In this document: piece by piece, positions 33,261-47,450 of the stretch
How positions within the stretch are numbered: the first letter of the stretch is position 1
Layout: each line of letters starts with the position of its first letter
Assembly (NCBI GenBank): GCA_021234155.1
Contig: JAJEKV010000038.1
Coordinates: 13,831,559 to 13,895,558, forward strand
Direction of reading: 5' to 3'
Length of the DNA: 64,000 nt
DNA from: Isoetes taiwanensis
Taxonomy: Eukaryota; Streptophyta; Lycopodiopsida; Isoetales; Isoetaceae
Notes under the pieces: generated by a model
The model's database searches: none
Seen by the model: the letters and a program-made list of their open reading frames with translations, nothing else
What the model was told of the DNA's origin: nothing
Program-made: the position numbers and the translations under genes

Positions 33261-36200
33261 CACAGATAATAAATCAGGTGAATGAGTAAGAAATGCAGGA
33301 GATACTGGCGAGTGTCCCCCCTGATACGAGTGCATTGCCTCATGTTAATGAAGTACATCCTCGGTTCATCACACATCTTCATCCTCAGAACAAGGAGCTT
33401 CTGCGCAGTTAAGAATAACTCGATTGCATGGGTATGTAGATATGAACAAAGCATTGGAACATAACTTAAGGTGACACTTCACGTATTGATTCAAGACAAT
33501 TCCAATTTGTCAATAGGGTAGCAACACTTATGGAAAGTTAGAAAAGGACTTTTTACGAGTTCTTAACTTGAAGCGAGGAGTTCTTAACTTATGATTGTGG
33601 CTATGGCGAATGTTCTGGCGGCATGGCACTTTTGCAGATTCGACCCAATGTTTAGCTCTTGGTGGCTCCTTGCTTTTCTCTTCTGCCTCCTTTCTTTTCT
33701 TCTTCTTCTCTTTATTGCAGGTGCATAGACTGAATCAACTGTTACTAAAGAGTTTATGGAGCTTGATCTGCCCAAACCGAGGAAGCACTGATGTTAGCGT
33801 GTAGAGCAACGGAATCGAGGATGAGACACTCTAAACATTGTTGTTGTTTTTTTCCTTCCTTCATATTTTCTTTGTGTTTGTTTATGGGATAGCTGTTTCC
33901 GTCATACTTTAGATCAAGGCAGGACATTGTTTTATAGTGTAAAAGAAGTAGGTTATTGTTATCTACATTCCATTAATATCTACATCTACATTCCATTTGC
34001 TCTTTAATGTTGTGGACAAATGTGTTGAGCCAATGCATAGTGAGCAGCTTTGCAGTTGCAATGACCTGCCACGTGAATATTCGAGAAGAGAAGGAACAAT
34101 TTGACGATGAAAATAGCAGTATAATATCTCATCAATTTGGTGATTCGAGTAGCAGTATAATACCTTATCAATCAATCTAGGTAGCTTCCATGCAACTCTG
34201 GGCTGAAGGATACAACTTCCTCAAGATCAACACTTGTCTCATGCAATATTTTAAAATGTTGTCAACCTCTTTTCTGGCAATTAGTTCGGCATCTGGAAAT
34301 GCGTACTAAACTGCATTATGGGATTTTAGACAGAGACCAGAGTGAAGCCAGTGATATAAGGGGTTAATAAGAGTGGCTATCTGCTTGATATGGTTATATC
34401 CATCTATATGCCTTTTATTTGTAATTATTGTCATTATCTATGAATGAGGTATTATTGGCTTTAATTTGTCTCTAAAACTTGGTAGCTTTATTTGAGAAAT
34501 TGATGTCGCTTTTATGGTTGTAAGAAGAAGATCTACATTCAATGACAGCAACAACAACAGAAGCTGGAGCATACGTACATGCTTGAAGATATGTGGTGCC
34601 TGCAGACAGCCTTTGTGCTCCTCTCAAATGTCCGCATTAAAATTACTAATTGTAAGTTGCAAATTGCAGCTTTAGGCAAAATTGTATAATGAAAGCTGCA
34701 CAATATGTGTGTAGTCTATTGAAGATGGCATTATAAGTGGTCCTATTCAAAGGAGGTGATTATTTTCTTTCATGTTGATTCATGTGATAGACAATTCTGG
34801 TTGTGACTATGATTGTGACATTGCCCTGCATTTCAGAGTGATAATGTGCAGCTGGTATGTTTCTCTTCAGATTCAAGCTTTAACGCAATTAATCTATCAA
34901 TTATTGGGGTGGAGATGCAGTGGGCTCTTGACCTAAAATATTTGGGAGTACAGTTTGCTATATGATATTTGTAGCAATGATGATGCTGGCAACATGCAAA
35001 GAATACAAATCAACATCCGCTTTCAAATCATCGGATCTTTCAATATCATTAAGCTACAGCGTCAACTATGGATGGATTGACCAAGCCAGTAGTCATTTAT
35101 TTGAAGGAAATTCTACATTCAGTCATTGAAGCTGCAAGGGGAGGATTTTAGTTCACTGTTCAGGTTTAAAGGAAAATATTCTTAGTGTAGAGCTGTTTCC
35201 AGTGGAACTGGATTAGCAAAGTTTTGAGCAATCCAAACTTTTGAGCTGTCATGCTTTGATATTTATAACATGTCCATGCCATTTCACTATCCAGGTATTT
35301 CATTGGATGCTCACAACATATTTCTTTGCATTTATTCTCTCAAAGCACAGTCAAATGCTTTACTAAGGTCCATGTGAAAGACCAATAGGTGAGATTTAAG
35401 ACACGCAATTAGTGAAGGCTCACGTACAAGATCTTTCTAAGCACATTGGTGATTATATCATTTGGCTTTTTGGGTTAGTAATCCATTTTGTTAAATCAAA
35501 TAGAATGTACAGATTGTGTTCCAACTAGAATTATAATGTTCCCTAGCAGTTGGCTCTAAAGTAGCATTTAAAAAAAGCACATAGAGAATTGCTTCTATTC
35601 TATAACACTGCACATGTACCCCCCAATTCCATCACAACAGGAAGGGTTAAGGAAGTTAATTTGAAGATAAACTTGATAATTGGTTTCTAAATACATTGAT
35701 AATGACATTTTGACTTTTAATTTCAAAATCTGTTTTGTTAAAATAAATAGAGTTTATAGTGTTGTCTTCCAATTAGACTATGCTGGATCATGATATTTTA
35801 AAAATGTGCATGACCATAATCTTCTTAACAAGCTAATTGTTTTGACCCAAGGGAAAGCAAAAGTGCATCTCTATGTACCTTGATCCAACAACTTTTATTG
35901 CATTGCTTTTGGTATAAAGATCTATCATTCAAAGTCAATGTAGTTTAATAAACATTATGTTGTTGCATCAGAGAATATATAACAACAATATTGTGGGAAA
36001 CACAATAGCTTTAAGACATTGGTTTATGAAGGTCTTAAATACAGATGGTATGGAGAATCCAATGTTGTTTATACTGTCTCTTTCTCAGGTACATATTTGT
36101 TCCAATTTTTTTAGTAGAAAGCTTATTGTTATCTTCAATATCCAGGTCCAGAGTGTCAACGAGGTTGTTTGTTCGAATGTTTTTGGTAGCATGCTTATTG

Positions 36201-36390
36201 GGGCTTATTATTATCTTTAGTATCCACTTGCAGAGTAAGATGAAGCTGTCCATTTATGTTTGATACTCAAATATTTACTCCCATTCTAGAGAACCACCAC
36301 TTCATACTTGGCCCTGGTTTTGCCAATTTTAAATCCCATGACATGCAAAGATTGCATAGAAATTGCAATAGCAAGATATATATATATATA

Positions 36391-37638
36391 TTTTTTTTTT
36401 GAAAGACTTGAGCCTTTATTATCCAGAGAAAGTTACAGAGTACAATGGGGACTAATAACTCAGTGGAGAGAATGTCCACCAGAGCAAAACCACCCCACTC
36501 AAATACAACATCTAAACAATATGAAGAGCAAGCAAAAACTCGTAAGTAAATATGAATCTGAAGATAGTGCTCCCAAATACGGCTCTTCACCTCATTAGCA
36601 ATTGATGAGCACCTGAATGCTTTGACAATTTGTTGTTGGGCATCAAGAAGGACCTGCGCATCTGAACAAGCAAGACCTTTGAATATGAGAAGATTCCTTC
36701 TTTTCCAAATGGACCAGATGATCCATGCAGAAGCCAAATGAAATGCCCTTTTTGCCAAATTATCCCAACTACTTGGATAAACTGCTAATAACACCTGCTG
36801 GCTATTCAAATTGCAATGAAAGAGGCCTTGAAGCCACAACCAAGCATGTCTGACATGTCTACATAGGAAGAAGCAATGCTCAATTGTCTCGTCCCTCTGT
36901 GCACATAAGGGACAAAGTGCGTAAGGGACACCTCCGGGCTTAAACTGTGCACCGAATATTACGCGGACAACAACAATGAGTGACTTGCCACCATAAAACA
37001 GATACTTTGGGATGGAGTAGTTTATCCCATACCCACTTCCATACTGCTTTCTGCCGATCCCTGGGAATGACCAAAGGCCACTTGGACGAAGGAGGCAAGA
37101 CGTCAGCATCAAGCAAGACCTTGTACATGGAATTCACCAACTTATCTGCTTTGACATGCTCATGAACTACCCACAGCTGGACCTGGATATAGAGATGGAT
37201 ACACTTTTTAATTTATTGTGACCATTTGGGAACAAGGTAGTCCAAAAGGTCTAACCAGCTCATATGCATGCTGCATCGGTTCATACTTAAGGCATGTTGT
37301 TCATGGAATGAACATTTGTTGCTGTTGCGTGCATATTGCAAGTAGCAGATACTTTTTTGCCAATGAAGACCTGGAATTAAGATAAATGTGGCAGCTTTTA
37401 ATGAATGCATTTGATTGGACATTATATAGGAAATGCCTATTTGCAGATATTTGTTAAATGTTGCAGCCTTTTCAAATGCTATATCGTGGATGCATCTAAA
37501 TGTCGTGTTACTTAACCTAAAGTGGATTATCTTTACTTTTGTTATAATGGATTTTGACGATAAACAAGAGGCTTGCTTAGACTCTTGCAACTTCCGCGAA
37601 GAATAATGTGCATCATAGAGATTTGCTTCTTTTAACAC
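36391..37638 (-). mobile_element. LINE 3' fragment with RT zinc-binding domain (copy B)
   Basis: The open minus-strand frame 36267-37112 runs through the element: SIPKYLFYGGKS, then VPYALCPLCAQRDETIEHCF with FLCRHVRHAWLW (Cys-Cys-His-Cys of zf-RVT), then WIIWSIWKRRNLLIFKG, ending past the poly(A) tail (T run 36391-36400). The frame 36940-37140 adds KWVWDKLLHPKVSVLWWQV, which precedes zf-RVT in plant LINEs. A further ORF at 37213-37638 may be the next upstream part but I recognise no motif in it. The 5' end is missing. Confidence 0.75.
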
Positions 37639-39123
37639 AATGCTACATCGGTGGTTTATGACCTTTATTTCTATAATTTACAATCACTATTATAAGATTT
37701 TTATTAAATAATGCATTGTATATATATTGACAAAGCAATACCTTAATGTAAACTTTTTTTCAACACAGTACACCTTGGTCTAAGTGGAAACTTCTTGGTT
37801 TCTCTATTTAAGTAAATAGTTGCACCACCTTGGTTTTTCTATTAAAGAAAACTATCTCACCTTAGGTCACAGTACATAATTATACATATGCGTGCCAACC
37901 ATATCCAAAAAATCACATATTTAGATAAGGTTTAGGGTCTAGAATTTTGGGTTTAGGGCTTTAGGGTTCAAGAAAGAACACAAAGGATGTACCATGCATC
38001 TCATAGATGAAACATGCAATGCTATCAATCATGTCATCACAACACACATTTAGAGTTTGGGATGTGTGATTAGATAGGACATCATCATGACTATGTGTCG
38101 AGCATCATAAAAACAGAGATAATTTCAAAGGATGGACTCGCCAGATTCCATTTTTCTCAAGACAATTTGGTTTATAAGCTTGAATTTTATGTTAGGAATA
38201 AGGTTCACCAATAGGCCATTATTCGGGGCAAAGGGTCTGCTAGGGCAACTTAGTTTAGCAGGGGAGCCAGTTTTTCACTTCTTGTTGTAAGGACCTACAT
38301 GTGAACTTTCTCCTATGCAGGGGACAAAAATTCTAGCCGTTCGATGGTTGCCTGCCATGGATCACAATCCCAGGACCGACATCATAGATTGGCCGACTTA
38401 TGTCATAGGATACTTTTGAATTTAAGATGGGCTTGAAATGGGCAAAACATTCCTCTACCTGAACACTACGAAACCAAAACAAATAAATAAGTGTGGTCAC
38501 ATCACATTTATATTGCAATTGCTGGGCTTTTCTTTGGGATTAAATTTCAAAGTTAATAAATATATGATTAAGAATGTTAATTGGCATATTGTCGTTTGTT
38601 AAAATAGAAGTTCAAAATTCTCCTTATACAGTAATTGTTTTATTGAGTTTAAAGAATACAAGGAGGTTTTAAAATGTCCAGAGCACTCATCTTGCATTGA
38701 TCATACATGTATGATACCCCCGCAAGACGACATGTGAAGTCGACACATATTCATCTATTTAATCCTTATTGGAACTCTTACACTGTTTAAAGTGACATCC
38801 ACTCTTGGATATCATGGAACATTCTCGTTGCATATTGCATATTTTCAATTATGATTATTGAATGTCAACATTTGTCGTTGACTGCCAATATTTTGCCGAT
38901 GATTTTTTGTAGACGGGCATTGATGATGCCTAGAGGGTAACAATAGAGGCTCTATATGGGTGCATCATCTATTAGATGTTCCTGCAAATGGGAACTTATA
39001 GAGGTCAATGCTTTTATATGAGTTATAGAATATTACTAAGCGGGGAATTGCCGTGCAAAACTGGGGTCAATGTCAAATTGAGAACCTGCAAAAGCCTAGA
39101 TGGTATGCTCTACCTACTTCAAA
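37639..39123. other. Noncoding, counterpart of 8450-9887
   Basis: Contains the telomere-like patch at 37929-37968 and the 61-bp segment at about 38503-38563 that copy A lacks. No gene. Confidence 0.45.
37929..37968 (+). repeat. Interstitial telomere-like repeats (copy B)
   Basis: Three interrupted TTTAGGG units, as at 8751-8790. Confidence 0.7.
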
Positions 39124-39258
39124 AACGTGATGGGTAGTGGAGTTGGCAAGTTCTTTGCCTCCAAATGCATAGGTGTCGAGTTCAATTCCATTCTAAGACC
39201 TTTTAGGCCCGGTTGGTCTCCGTGGGACGATAAAATCATATTCTATTCTATCCTATCC
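39124..39258 (+). mobile_element. tRNA-derived SINE with LINE-like 3' end (copy B)
   Basis: A box tagtggagttgg at 39135-39146, B box gagttcaattcc at 39178-39189, tail ttggtctccgtgggacga with TATTC/TATCC units. It differs from copy A by extra bases at cccgg and gggac only. Same interpretation as 9888-10020. Confidence 0.7.
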
Positions 39259-40374
39259 ATGCATATACACCAACATTTGCTTACTTTCTGCATGCAATAC
39301 AATTCCATGCAACTTGATGGTGAATGTTTAGGATTTATTGATTTCATTTTATACATCAATGTTGAAATGATTTGCAAGTTCACATTTTTACATATGAGAA
39401 TACTTTGCCATTTTTACTCAATCACCTATCTTATCCCCAAGCTATAGTTATCGATGAAAATATTATTACAACTTCATTATAACAAAAATGTTCAAATGTG
39501 CTTCATTATAACAAAAATGTTCAAATGCGCTTTTAGATTATAGCAATACCTCTGACTTACATCAACATCATATAATACAATCACAAAGTGTAGGTTCTAA
39601 TTGGGAGAGATATTTTGTGGTCCCTTTCATAGCAACCTTCACAACTGTGGTCTTGTTAAATTTAATAGAGTTACATTGGACAAGGGGTGCATTGAGAACA
39701 TACTATCTTGCAACTCGACATGAATTCCAAATAAATCACATGCAAAAAGGTCCTATGCTATTGGATCTAATCTACAAAGTTCTAAATTGCTAAGCACATA
39801 TGGTCCATTTCAAATACTTACATTGACTATGCCTGAAGGTTGGTTCATTACCTCAAACCTATTGTTAATTGACACTTTTAGCATTTCCAATAGGATAAAT
39901 CAAATAGAAATTTACATTTGAAGCCTATAAACAGAGACACACGTTGATACATTTTATATCCTATGTATTACAAGAACAAAGGAAGTCTGTAATAAAGCAA
40001 AAGGAAGAAAATTAAGTAGTGGAAGAGACCTATGAAATAGAAGCCAGTGAAAGCAGAGGGTTGTGCATGGACAACCTATCCTTTGGACTTATTTAGAGAT
40101 TTAGAATCATTTCTTTTCCATCTCACTTTTAAGGCCAGACAGAATTAAGTAGGCCAGTAAAGCTGGTATAAAGTTTTAAAAATTCTTATGACTTTACTCA
40201 TTCTCCAAACTGCAATGTTTGGCAGTCAAGTTTCGTAAATCACCATGAAGTGCATTTGGCATCCCTAAGGGGGCAGAGATGTAGACATGTCATTATAAAG
40301 AGTAAGGCAAAGCAGAGTATGTAGAAAAGATAGAAAATACAAGAGAAATCTAACTAATTTTTGAGGATATCAAC
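39259..40374. other. Noncoding, counterpart of 10021-11142
   Basis: AT-rich with the 29-bp tandem pair. No gene seen. Confidence 0.5.
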
Positions 40375-40527
40375 ATGGCATCACAGCTTCTTGATTCGAG
40401 TCTGAGTGGACAAGGTCTTTGTCTGATTCAAATTTCCCCTTGGAAGCTAGATCAGATTTCAAAGAGCTACAAGAAAACAACAAGGATGCTTGAAAGGGCA
40501 TTCCATCCAGCCCCCACGTCCAAGTAA
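40375..40527 (+). CDS. Small ORF or first exon, 50 codons, unknown (copy B)
   Basis: Identical in sequence to 11143-11295, ending at the same splice-donor-like AAGTAAGT. Function unknown. Confidence 0.25.
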   Translation: MASQLLDSSLSGQGLCLIQISPWKLDQISKSYKKTTRMLERAFHPAPTSK

Positions 40528-40721
40528 GTCAATTAAGCAATGGTAATGCATGGGTATAACTTTAAAGTTGTTGAGATAAATAAAACAATGATAGCCTTCC
40601 CTAAACAATCCAGCATGATGGCATCCTATTAGGAGAAGTATTGTCTGGTTTCAAGCCTGACTCTTTCATTTCTGACAGAATCTTAAGGGCTTCATTGCCA
40701 TGACCATGTTGAGCATGCTAT

Positions 40722-41946
40722 GGCAGCATTGATGTCCATGAGATCAAATCTCTAAATTTTTCATCAAATATTCTGTGCACATCTGTCAACCTTCCACATT
40801 TTCCATACATATTCACGAGAGCATTTCCTACCGTAGAACCAAAATCAGCTGTGCTGCTGATTATACACGCATGTACAAATTTACCTGCAAAGAGGGCAAA
40901 AAAGCCAGCACAGAATGAAGCATTGGAACTAACATAATCTCATTTGGAATAACAGGTTTCCCACCACATATTCTGAAACAACCGCATTGCAATACTATTA
41001 TTCTCACTCAGAATACCCACATCCGCTCTACAAATTAATTAGGGTACCATTCACAGCCTTGTCTAGAGTATGAAATCTACTAAAAATTATATGAGTGGAA
41101 CATTTTACCATCTGCAAGGGCTTCATCATGTGCATGCACTGATCATAGTCAAGAAGGCGACTTCACTTGGTTTGATGCCCTCAGATATTGTCTTCTCAAA
41201 TACTTGAATTTCATGCTTGTTGTGCCCACTTTGTATATGCGAGGCAAGAATAGTGTTCCATGAGACAACATTAATATGAACAATGTGAGTGCAGTGTCTT
41301 AAGTTCCACATTTCTTATACATGCCAGGCCATTTCCTATTTCTACATTTAAATTGAAGCCATCATTAGTAACATGAGTTACCCACTCGAACATGACAACA
41401 GATTACCACATGTGGAATAAATAATGATATAAGAGACTTCATCTGGTAACTTACTTTCTAGGCATATCTGCTGAAACAACACGATAGCATTACTGTCTTA
41501 TCGTTGTGTCATGAATGCTGCCATTAGAGTATTCCATATAGTCACGTTTCTCTCATGTATTCCAAAAAACACCTTACAAGAATCTTGTAGACTACTGCAT
41601 TTTTGCGATACAGGTTATGGACGCTCCAATGTCTAAGGCTATTCATGTCTATGATGACAACACTATAAACTATTTTTCTAACCACAAAATTAAATGGGCT
41701 AGTATAGGCGCAGAGAATGGTAACAAGGGTGCTCTTATTTGGCTTCACAAGAAGGGTGCTCTTATTTGGCTTCACAACTAGTTGCATATGATGGAAAATC
41801 TTAAGTAGTTTGTTCGCCGTTCCACGCTGCGAGTATGCTCCAATCATAACTGTCCATGACACTGTGTTCCAACTAAACATATCAAACATGCTGCAAGCTC
41901 TCTCTAAGCTGCTACATTTTCCTTGCATGCTCATCAGGGTTGTCAC
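40722..41946 (-). pseudogene. PPR-repeat protein pseudogene (copy B)
   Basis: The frame 41542-41946 has MQGKCSSLERACSMFD, SWNTVSWTVMIGAYSQRG and a local duplication (KPNKSTLLV then KPNKSTLVTILCAY), followed in other frames by VSWNTILASHIQSGH (41126-41311) and NMYGKCGRLTDVHRIF-like sequence near 40770-40830. It lacks the copy-A insertion. A 27-bp tandem repeat at about 41727-41780 makes the duplicated KPNKST. No intact start or end. Confidence 0.75.
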
Positions 41947-43379
41947 ATTAACACATTATTTGTACCAAGATTATAAACAATCATGTAAGAATGGGCCAAC
42001 ACACTCAGATGCATCAACACATGTACTCAAAAGCTTATTGAAGGTCAGGTCATTTGGCTCAATATTATTGTCTACATGCATCTTATAGAAAAGATTAAAC
42101 ACTTTCTTACAGTCACCATTGCAAGTGTAGAAACATTATCAGATTACTGCATGAGATCATATTTCATTCAACGATCTTTGTAAACATTTTGTTAGCGCCG
42201 CCTATCTTGAAAGAGTGGCTGCAAAACATGCCATTTTACACAGACAGATCAATTCTGGGCAGTTCAAGTGTGAGATCAGCTATTGCAAGGATATGGCAGA
42301 TTATGTCAGCCAACTCAAGAGCCTTAAAATTCTTGCAACCAGTATTAAAGGGCAGACGCAGATAATATTTACTTCACTGAGGTACAGAACTGGAAATTAG
42401 ATCAGATGGGGTATGACAAACATGTGCATGCACATCCTGCTTCCAATTATAATAAAAACTATTTAATAGATTAAAATTAAGAAAATAGAGTTTCCTAAAT
42501 TAGAGTGTGAAACTTGCCATCTATGCAAACCAGGCAGGCGCCTTTACAAAGCTTTAGAACTTCATGCTATACAGTGATGTCTACCATATGAACATGTGTT
42601 CACCAGATTTCATTTGATGTATGAAAGGCTTAAGAGTTTTTCGTTTGGCTTAACTGAATGAAAAGAGGGTTGAACAACCAAGAAAAGTGAGCACAAATTT
42701 GGGGCCATAAACAAAGGAGTCTCATTTAATACAGATTTTCTCCCAATCGTAACAAAATCGATCTAAACACATGCATAGGAACATACCTGGTTATTTTTTG
42801 TTGTTTTTCCTCTTTTATTCGTCTCCGCCGCCGCTAACTCATAGCCTCATCGCCTGTTTAGCAGCAGGCCCATTGTGCAGATGAAGCTAGCAGAGAACAA
42901 AACGAACTTCTACAGGATCACTTACCGTAACCTAAAACAATCGATTTCCAATTTTCTTCAACGGCAAAAAGCAAGGACTTCAGGGGCTTCTCATGGATTT
43001 AATCTTTCAAAAGCGCATTTATTGAAAGGAAGAGACAAAAAGAACTTGACAAAAAGAACTTGGACGGCTTATGGAATGATAGGAAAGGTTAGAAGGAAGA
43101 CTATTTAGCAGAAAAATGATCAGGGCAAGGTTTTTGTCAAAATAATGCGATTTAAGAGGCAAGATTTATGATACTATGATTGACTGTAAGTTTAGGGATA
43201 AAATAAAATTGGCCTTATAGATGGTATTGGCGGAACATGTGAAATCATATTTGATACAATTACGGTCTAGCTTGTAACAATACATGATATTATACTTGAC
43301 GTTCATAATAATACAATCATAACCTCCACGTGGTATTATATATGGCATTGTCAATGATGCTAAATCTGATACTAATCAT
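41947..43379. other. Nearly unchanged counterpart of 13148-14574
   Basis: Very few differences from copy A. It contains the small ORF 42881-43108; no other gene is supported. Confidence 0.4.
42881..43108 (+). CDS. Small basic ORF, 75 codons, unknown (copy B)
   Basis: Encodes the same peptide as 14078-14305; the only nucleotide change noticed is a silent Thr codon change. No domain recognised. Confidence 0.2.
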   Translation: MKLAENKTNFYRITYRNLKQSISNFLQRQKARTSGASHGFNLSKAHLLKGRDKKNLTKRTWTAYGMIGKVRRKTI

Positions 43380-43690
43380 GATAGAAAGGATGATACAAAG
43401 GATGATGCTTGTGGTGACATACGAGTCATTTAATTATAGCAATACAGGTGATGCTATAGCTGACACTATTATAGCACTCGTGTGACATTGTGAACGATTT
43501 AATTATAACAATACACATGATCTTATAGCTGACACTATTATAGCACCACAAGGACAAAATGCATGACATTATAACTGCAGCTATAGATGATGCTATAAAT
43601 GATACTATTATGCCTCTATAATGCTATACTACAACTGTTGTTATTGGTCATCCTACAAGTGATGATATAGATGATGCAATTTCGTCAACA
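43380..43690. repeat. Degenerate AT-rich tandem repeat, about 68-bp period (copy B)
   Basis: Counterpart of 14575-14890. Confidence 0.65.
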
Positions 43691-46600
43691 GCTACCATCA
43701 CATTGTATAAAAATCTAAAAAATTTGAAAGGGTGATTTTAAGCAAATAAATGATGAAACTAGTGACTTAGATTGATTATTCTCTTGTAGTGATCCTTGAA
43801 ATTTCTGTTAAGATGCACACATCTTCTGCTAAGATCTGCACATATCTTCTACCAAGATCTGTTGTCTACATGACTCTTGCACTTCAATAACTATTTGAAC
43901 TATTTGGTGCCTCCTTATGTTTTCTTTAATCTATACGACGTTACTTATCAAAATGTTAACGAAAGGGAAAAACAAAAGCAATATCAACAAAAATACAAAC
44001 CAAGAAAAACAACCATGAGACTTAAAAAACTCTGCTTCAAGCATTGACCCTCTAACAGACAAAATGACCACTCTAAAGGCAAAATCGGTCTGATTCAAGC
44101 CAATTCCTATAAGACGTCCTTCAAATACCAGTCTACAAATCTTGAAGAATTGTCTAGGGATTTTCTTGGGCAAAAATATTTACCATAGTTCTAATCAATT
44201 CCCTTTTGTGTATTTAGTACTCCTTCCTTGTATGAACAAGAAAAGATATTTATCTCTTGTTTCTCCTTCTTTTGAGTATTTATTCAAGTCTAGGATAGCG
44301 TAAAGTGTGGACTCTTATTCTTTTTCTCAAATAAGAGGCCAATTTGTTTACATGTAGCTGGAATGTTTCAAGTGGTGGTTGTTATCTTGTTTTGAAGCTA
44401 TTAGTAAAGATGCGCATATCTTGGAGGCGATAACTAAAATATTGGTAGTTGCAAAATACGGATTATAACTTTTCAAAATCTATTGCCAAAAGGAGCTTGG
44501 ATTTGACTTACTAGCTTTGGTAGTGATGTTGAGCTTGTCTTGTTTTCATTTAAAGCAAGATATCCGATCAAGGTGCTTCATTCTTGATTATGTTCAAATG
44601 GTCAATATATAAGAAATGGAGGGGCTATGGTATCATCTTTGCCATACGTTGCAGAAAAACAAATGTCCAAAATAACTCAATAACTGTCAAGGAACCTTAA
44701 CATTTTTGTGCACGCGTTGTAGTCAAACTCTAAATCTTATATTGCCTTACCATGAAACAAACATGCAAAAAAATCTCATCCTTCCATGATATGCATACCA
44801 AATGAAGCTGAATTTGGAATATCACCTCATCCCAAAAGGGCAGTTGGGAATTTGTTTTTAACACATGGCAACCTCTAAAACTACGAATATGCAGCAATCC
44901 ATAACATATTTTTGCAGAGATCATGTCTTCTAGCTTCTGGCATCACTAGATCGTTACATTGCGAGAAATTTTATGCACTTAGAATATCTCGTTTATGGCA
45001 TCCATCGTTTTGAATATAGCTTTGAGAAAAATTACGAGAATATGTTTGACTTTCTCTTGAATATGAAAAGGTCAGCATGGCTCGCATTTTGATTGGCAGC
45101 GCGATTTCCACCTTGGCATCAAGTTTGGGACAATAAGTGATGCCACCAATCCTCTAATGTTTGTGAGTGCATTTTGAAAGTTCACGTGCTAGTGCAATTG
45201 TAGTGGGCCTCCACCTGAACTTTGACCTACACGTGCATAGGCTACGGGCAGGGTCGTGGTTATTGTAACACCAGGTGCACTATTTAGATATCGCAAATTT
45301 GCATTCCACAAATTCTGGATCAATTGAACGGTTGAAGACGGAGAAGTAGAGGTAAAGAATTTTTATCTCTTGACATGCTTGAGGATGAAAAGCCTCATAA
45401 TGGTACTTTGATCACAGTTAAATAAACGATCATCATGCAAATAGAAGTTTAGGCAATATATTTTTATACAAGAAATCAAAGTTTTGCACAAATAGTAGAA
45501 TTGCATGCTTCACACATATTTATGCTGGCCATGATTTCAGGTCATTAGGCTATATACTTATGGTGGCTTCATCAGCATACAATCAAATGGCCTGCAAGAC
45601 ATCCTTCAAATACCAGTCTACAAATCCTAAAGAATTGACTAGGGGTTTTCTTGGGCAAAAATATTTACTATAGTTCGAATCAATTCCCCTTTGTGTATTT
45701 CGTACTCCTTCCTTGTATGAACAAGAAAAGATATTTATCTCTTGTTTCCCCTTCTTTTGAGTTCTGTCTTCTAGCTTCTGTCGTTACATTGGAGAAATTT
45801 TAGGCACTTATGATATCTTTTTATGGCAGCCATCATTTTCGAATAAAGCTTTTAGAAAAATTACAGAATATGATTGACTTTCTCTTGGTTCCAAAAGCAC
45901 CATTCTGGTTAGTTGCATGACTGCAAAGCATCCAAACAAAGTTAAGAATATCCATATTTTTATTTTTTAAATTTTGTTCTTTGTGTGGTTGATCTAGTGT
46001 AAAGCCAAAAGGTTTAATGTACATCTAAATTTTAGTGATATGTAAATTTGCAGTTTTCAACTTCCAACTCTGATGCTTAAGCTTGGCTTTGGCATAAGTA
46101 GACTCTATGATTCTTTCAAAAAATACCATAACCGATTGTCGCTTAGGCACATTCATATATTTATTATCTGCTGGGTATGTTTTAGTATAGTAAATTTACT
46201 GTTTCCATTGCTCTGTAGTCTATTTAGAGTATGGGTTAGATCTTAGCCTTAATCCCACAGCTAACATTATGTCGCTCTTCCTCTCTTACCACTTTGACTA
46301 CAGCTTGAATCATGCAATTTATTTATTATAGGATGACCGTGTGTATCTCAATGCTAAGGTTCTTATTCCATCATTTTCGCACATCAAATTGCTAGCTTAT
46401 GGCATATCTTTGCACATTACACATTCTTGAGTTATTTATGGCTTATGGTATATTCCTGCACAAATTGATGGCTTATGGCATATCTCTGCACATTACACAT
46501 TGCCACAAAAGCAATGCCAAAAGGTAGTCATGGTATTTGCTAAAATTTATTGATGTATTATGCACAATTTAATTGAAGTCACGTTGCTAGGCAGAATAAT

Positions 46601-47421
46601 TACGTTTTGCTCAAGTCAAGATGATTTTTTCTTTTTCTAAATTATATATATTAATACAAGCCATCTGATGCCTTCTATACTTGAAGAATAGGAGATCCTG
46701 CATGTTCAAGAGCTACGCCATCAAACATGTGGCATGCTCATTGCAATTTTAACTGTCACAACTCCAGGATGGCCTGAAGTTTTGTTGCAGCTCTATACAT
46801 TGCTTCGTCCAATCGTAAACCTTTGAAGTCTATAAGAGGTAGGAGAGAGTGCATGAGAAATCATATTCTGTCTTGTTAGACGGAGTGCATTTCTTCTCTA
46901 ACAAGGAGTGGCCATCACTTCCCAAGACAACAATGCAGGGCAATGCTAGGCTCTCACACAGTAGATTTAAAACTCAAATCATGGCATGCATTTGAAATTG
47001 AATGGAGTTACATATATGAGTGCAAGGCATTACTTTTCCAATTATTGCATTATGATCTACAAGCTGCCTTACATCTACATTCATATTCATATGCATGTTA
47101 CGTTTACAAGCATATGCATATGTTACTATTAAGCGAAAAAATTTAGAATGTGTCTCATCGATTCCTGAGGAGCATGGACATCTAATTTTTACCTCTAATA
47201 GTACAATTTTGATCCCATCCTATATTCTTTGAGTTAAAATATTATTTTTTTTTAAACTTTATACCATTATCCTATCTAACATCCACAACTAATGCCCATT
47301 CCAACTATTGACATCACATCCTAAGAAGTTAGAGAAGAATATCAAGGTATAGGATTGCACACATGTATATACTATTGGACACACTATTGCCTTGTATTGC
47401 CCAATAAGTCTATGCACTTCC
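43691..47421. other. Noncoding, counterpart of 14891-18616
   Basis: Contains the R1/R2 direct repeats (44112-45890). One short block (about 44668-44712, with aataactcaataactgtcaa) replaces unrelated sequence in copy A. No gene seen. Confidence 0.5.
44112..45890. repeat. R1/R2 direct repeats (copy B)
   Basis: R1 at about 44112-44277 and 45598-45762, R2 at about 44922-45060 and 45765-45890. Same arrangement as 15310-17080; here the second R1 keeps accagtctacaaatcc, lost in copy A. Confidence 0.65.
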
Positions 47422-47450
47422 GGAGGAGGAGGAGGAGGAGGAGGAGGAGG
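47422..47450. repeat. (GGA)n microsatellite (copy B)
   Basis: 29 bases of GGA, 3 shorter than in copy A. Confidence 0.9.

Larger units (their letters stand above)
31614..36390. other. Noncoding, counterpart of 2438-7209
   Basis: Contains the hairpin at 32541-32574, the tandem pair at 33115-33260 and AT-rich sequence without a supported gene. The ORF at 33584-33775 is a shadow of a pyrimidine-rich stretch. Confidence 0.5.

Noticed and set aside
37213-37638. 141-codon ORF as a host gene
   Set aside because: It is next to and in line with the LINE fragment, has no host-gene motif, and its copy-A counterpart is broken; more likely LINE or chance sequence.
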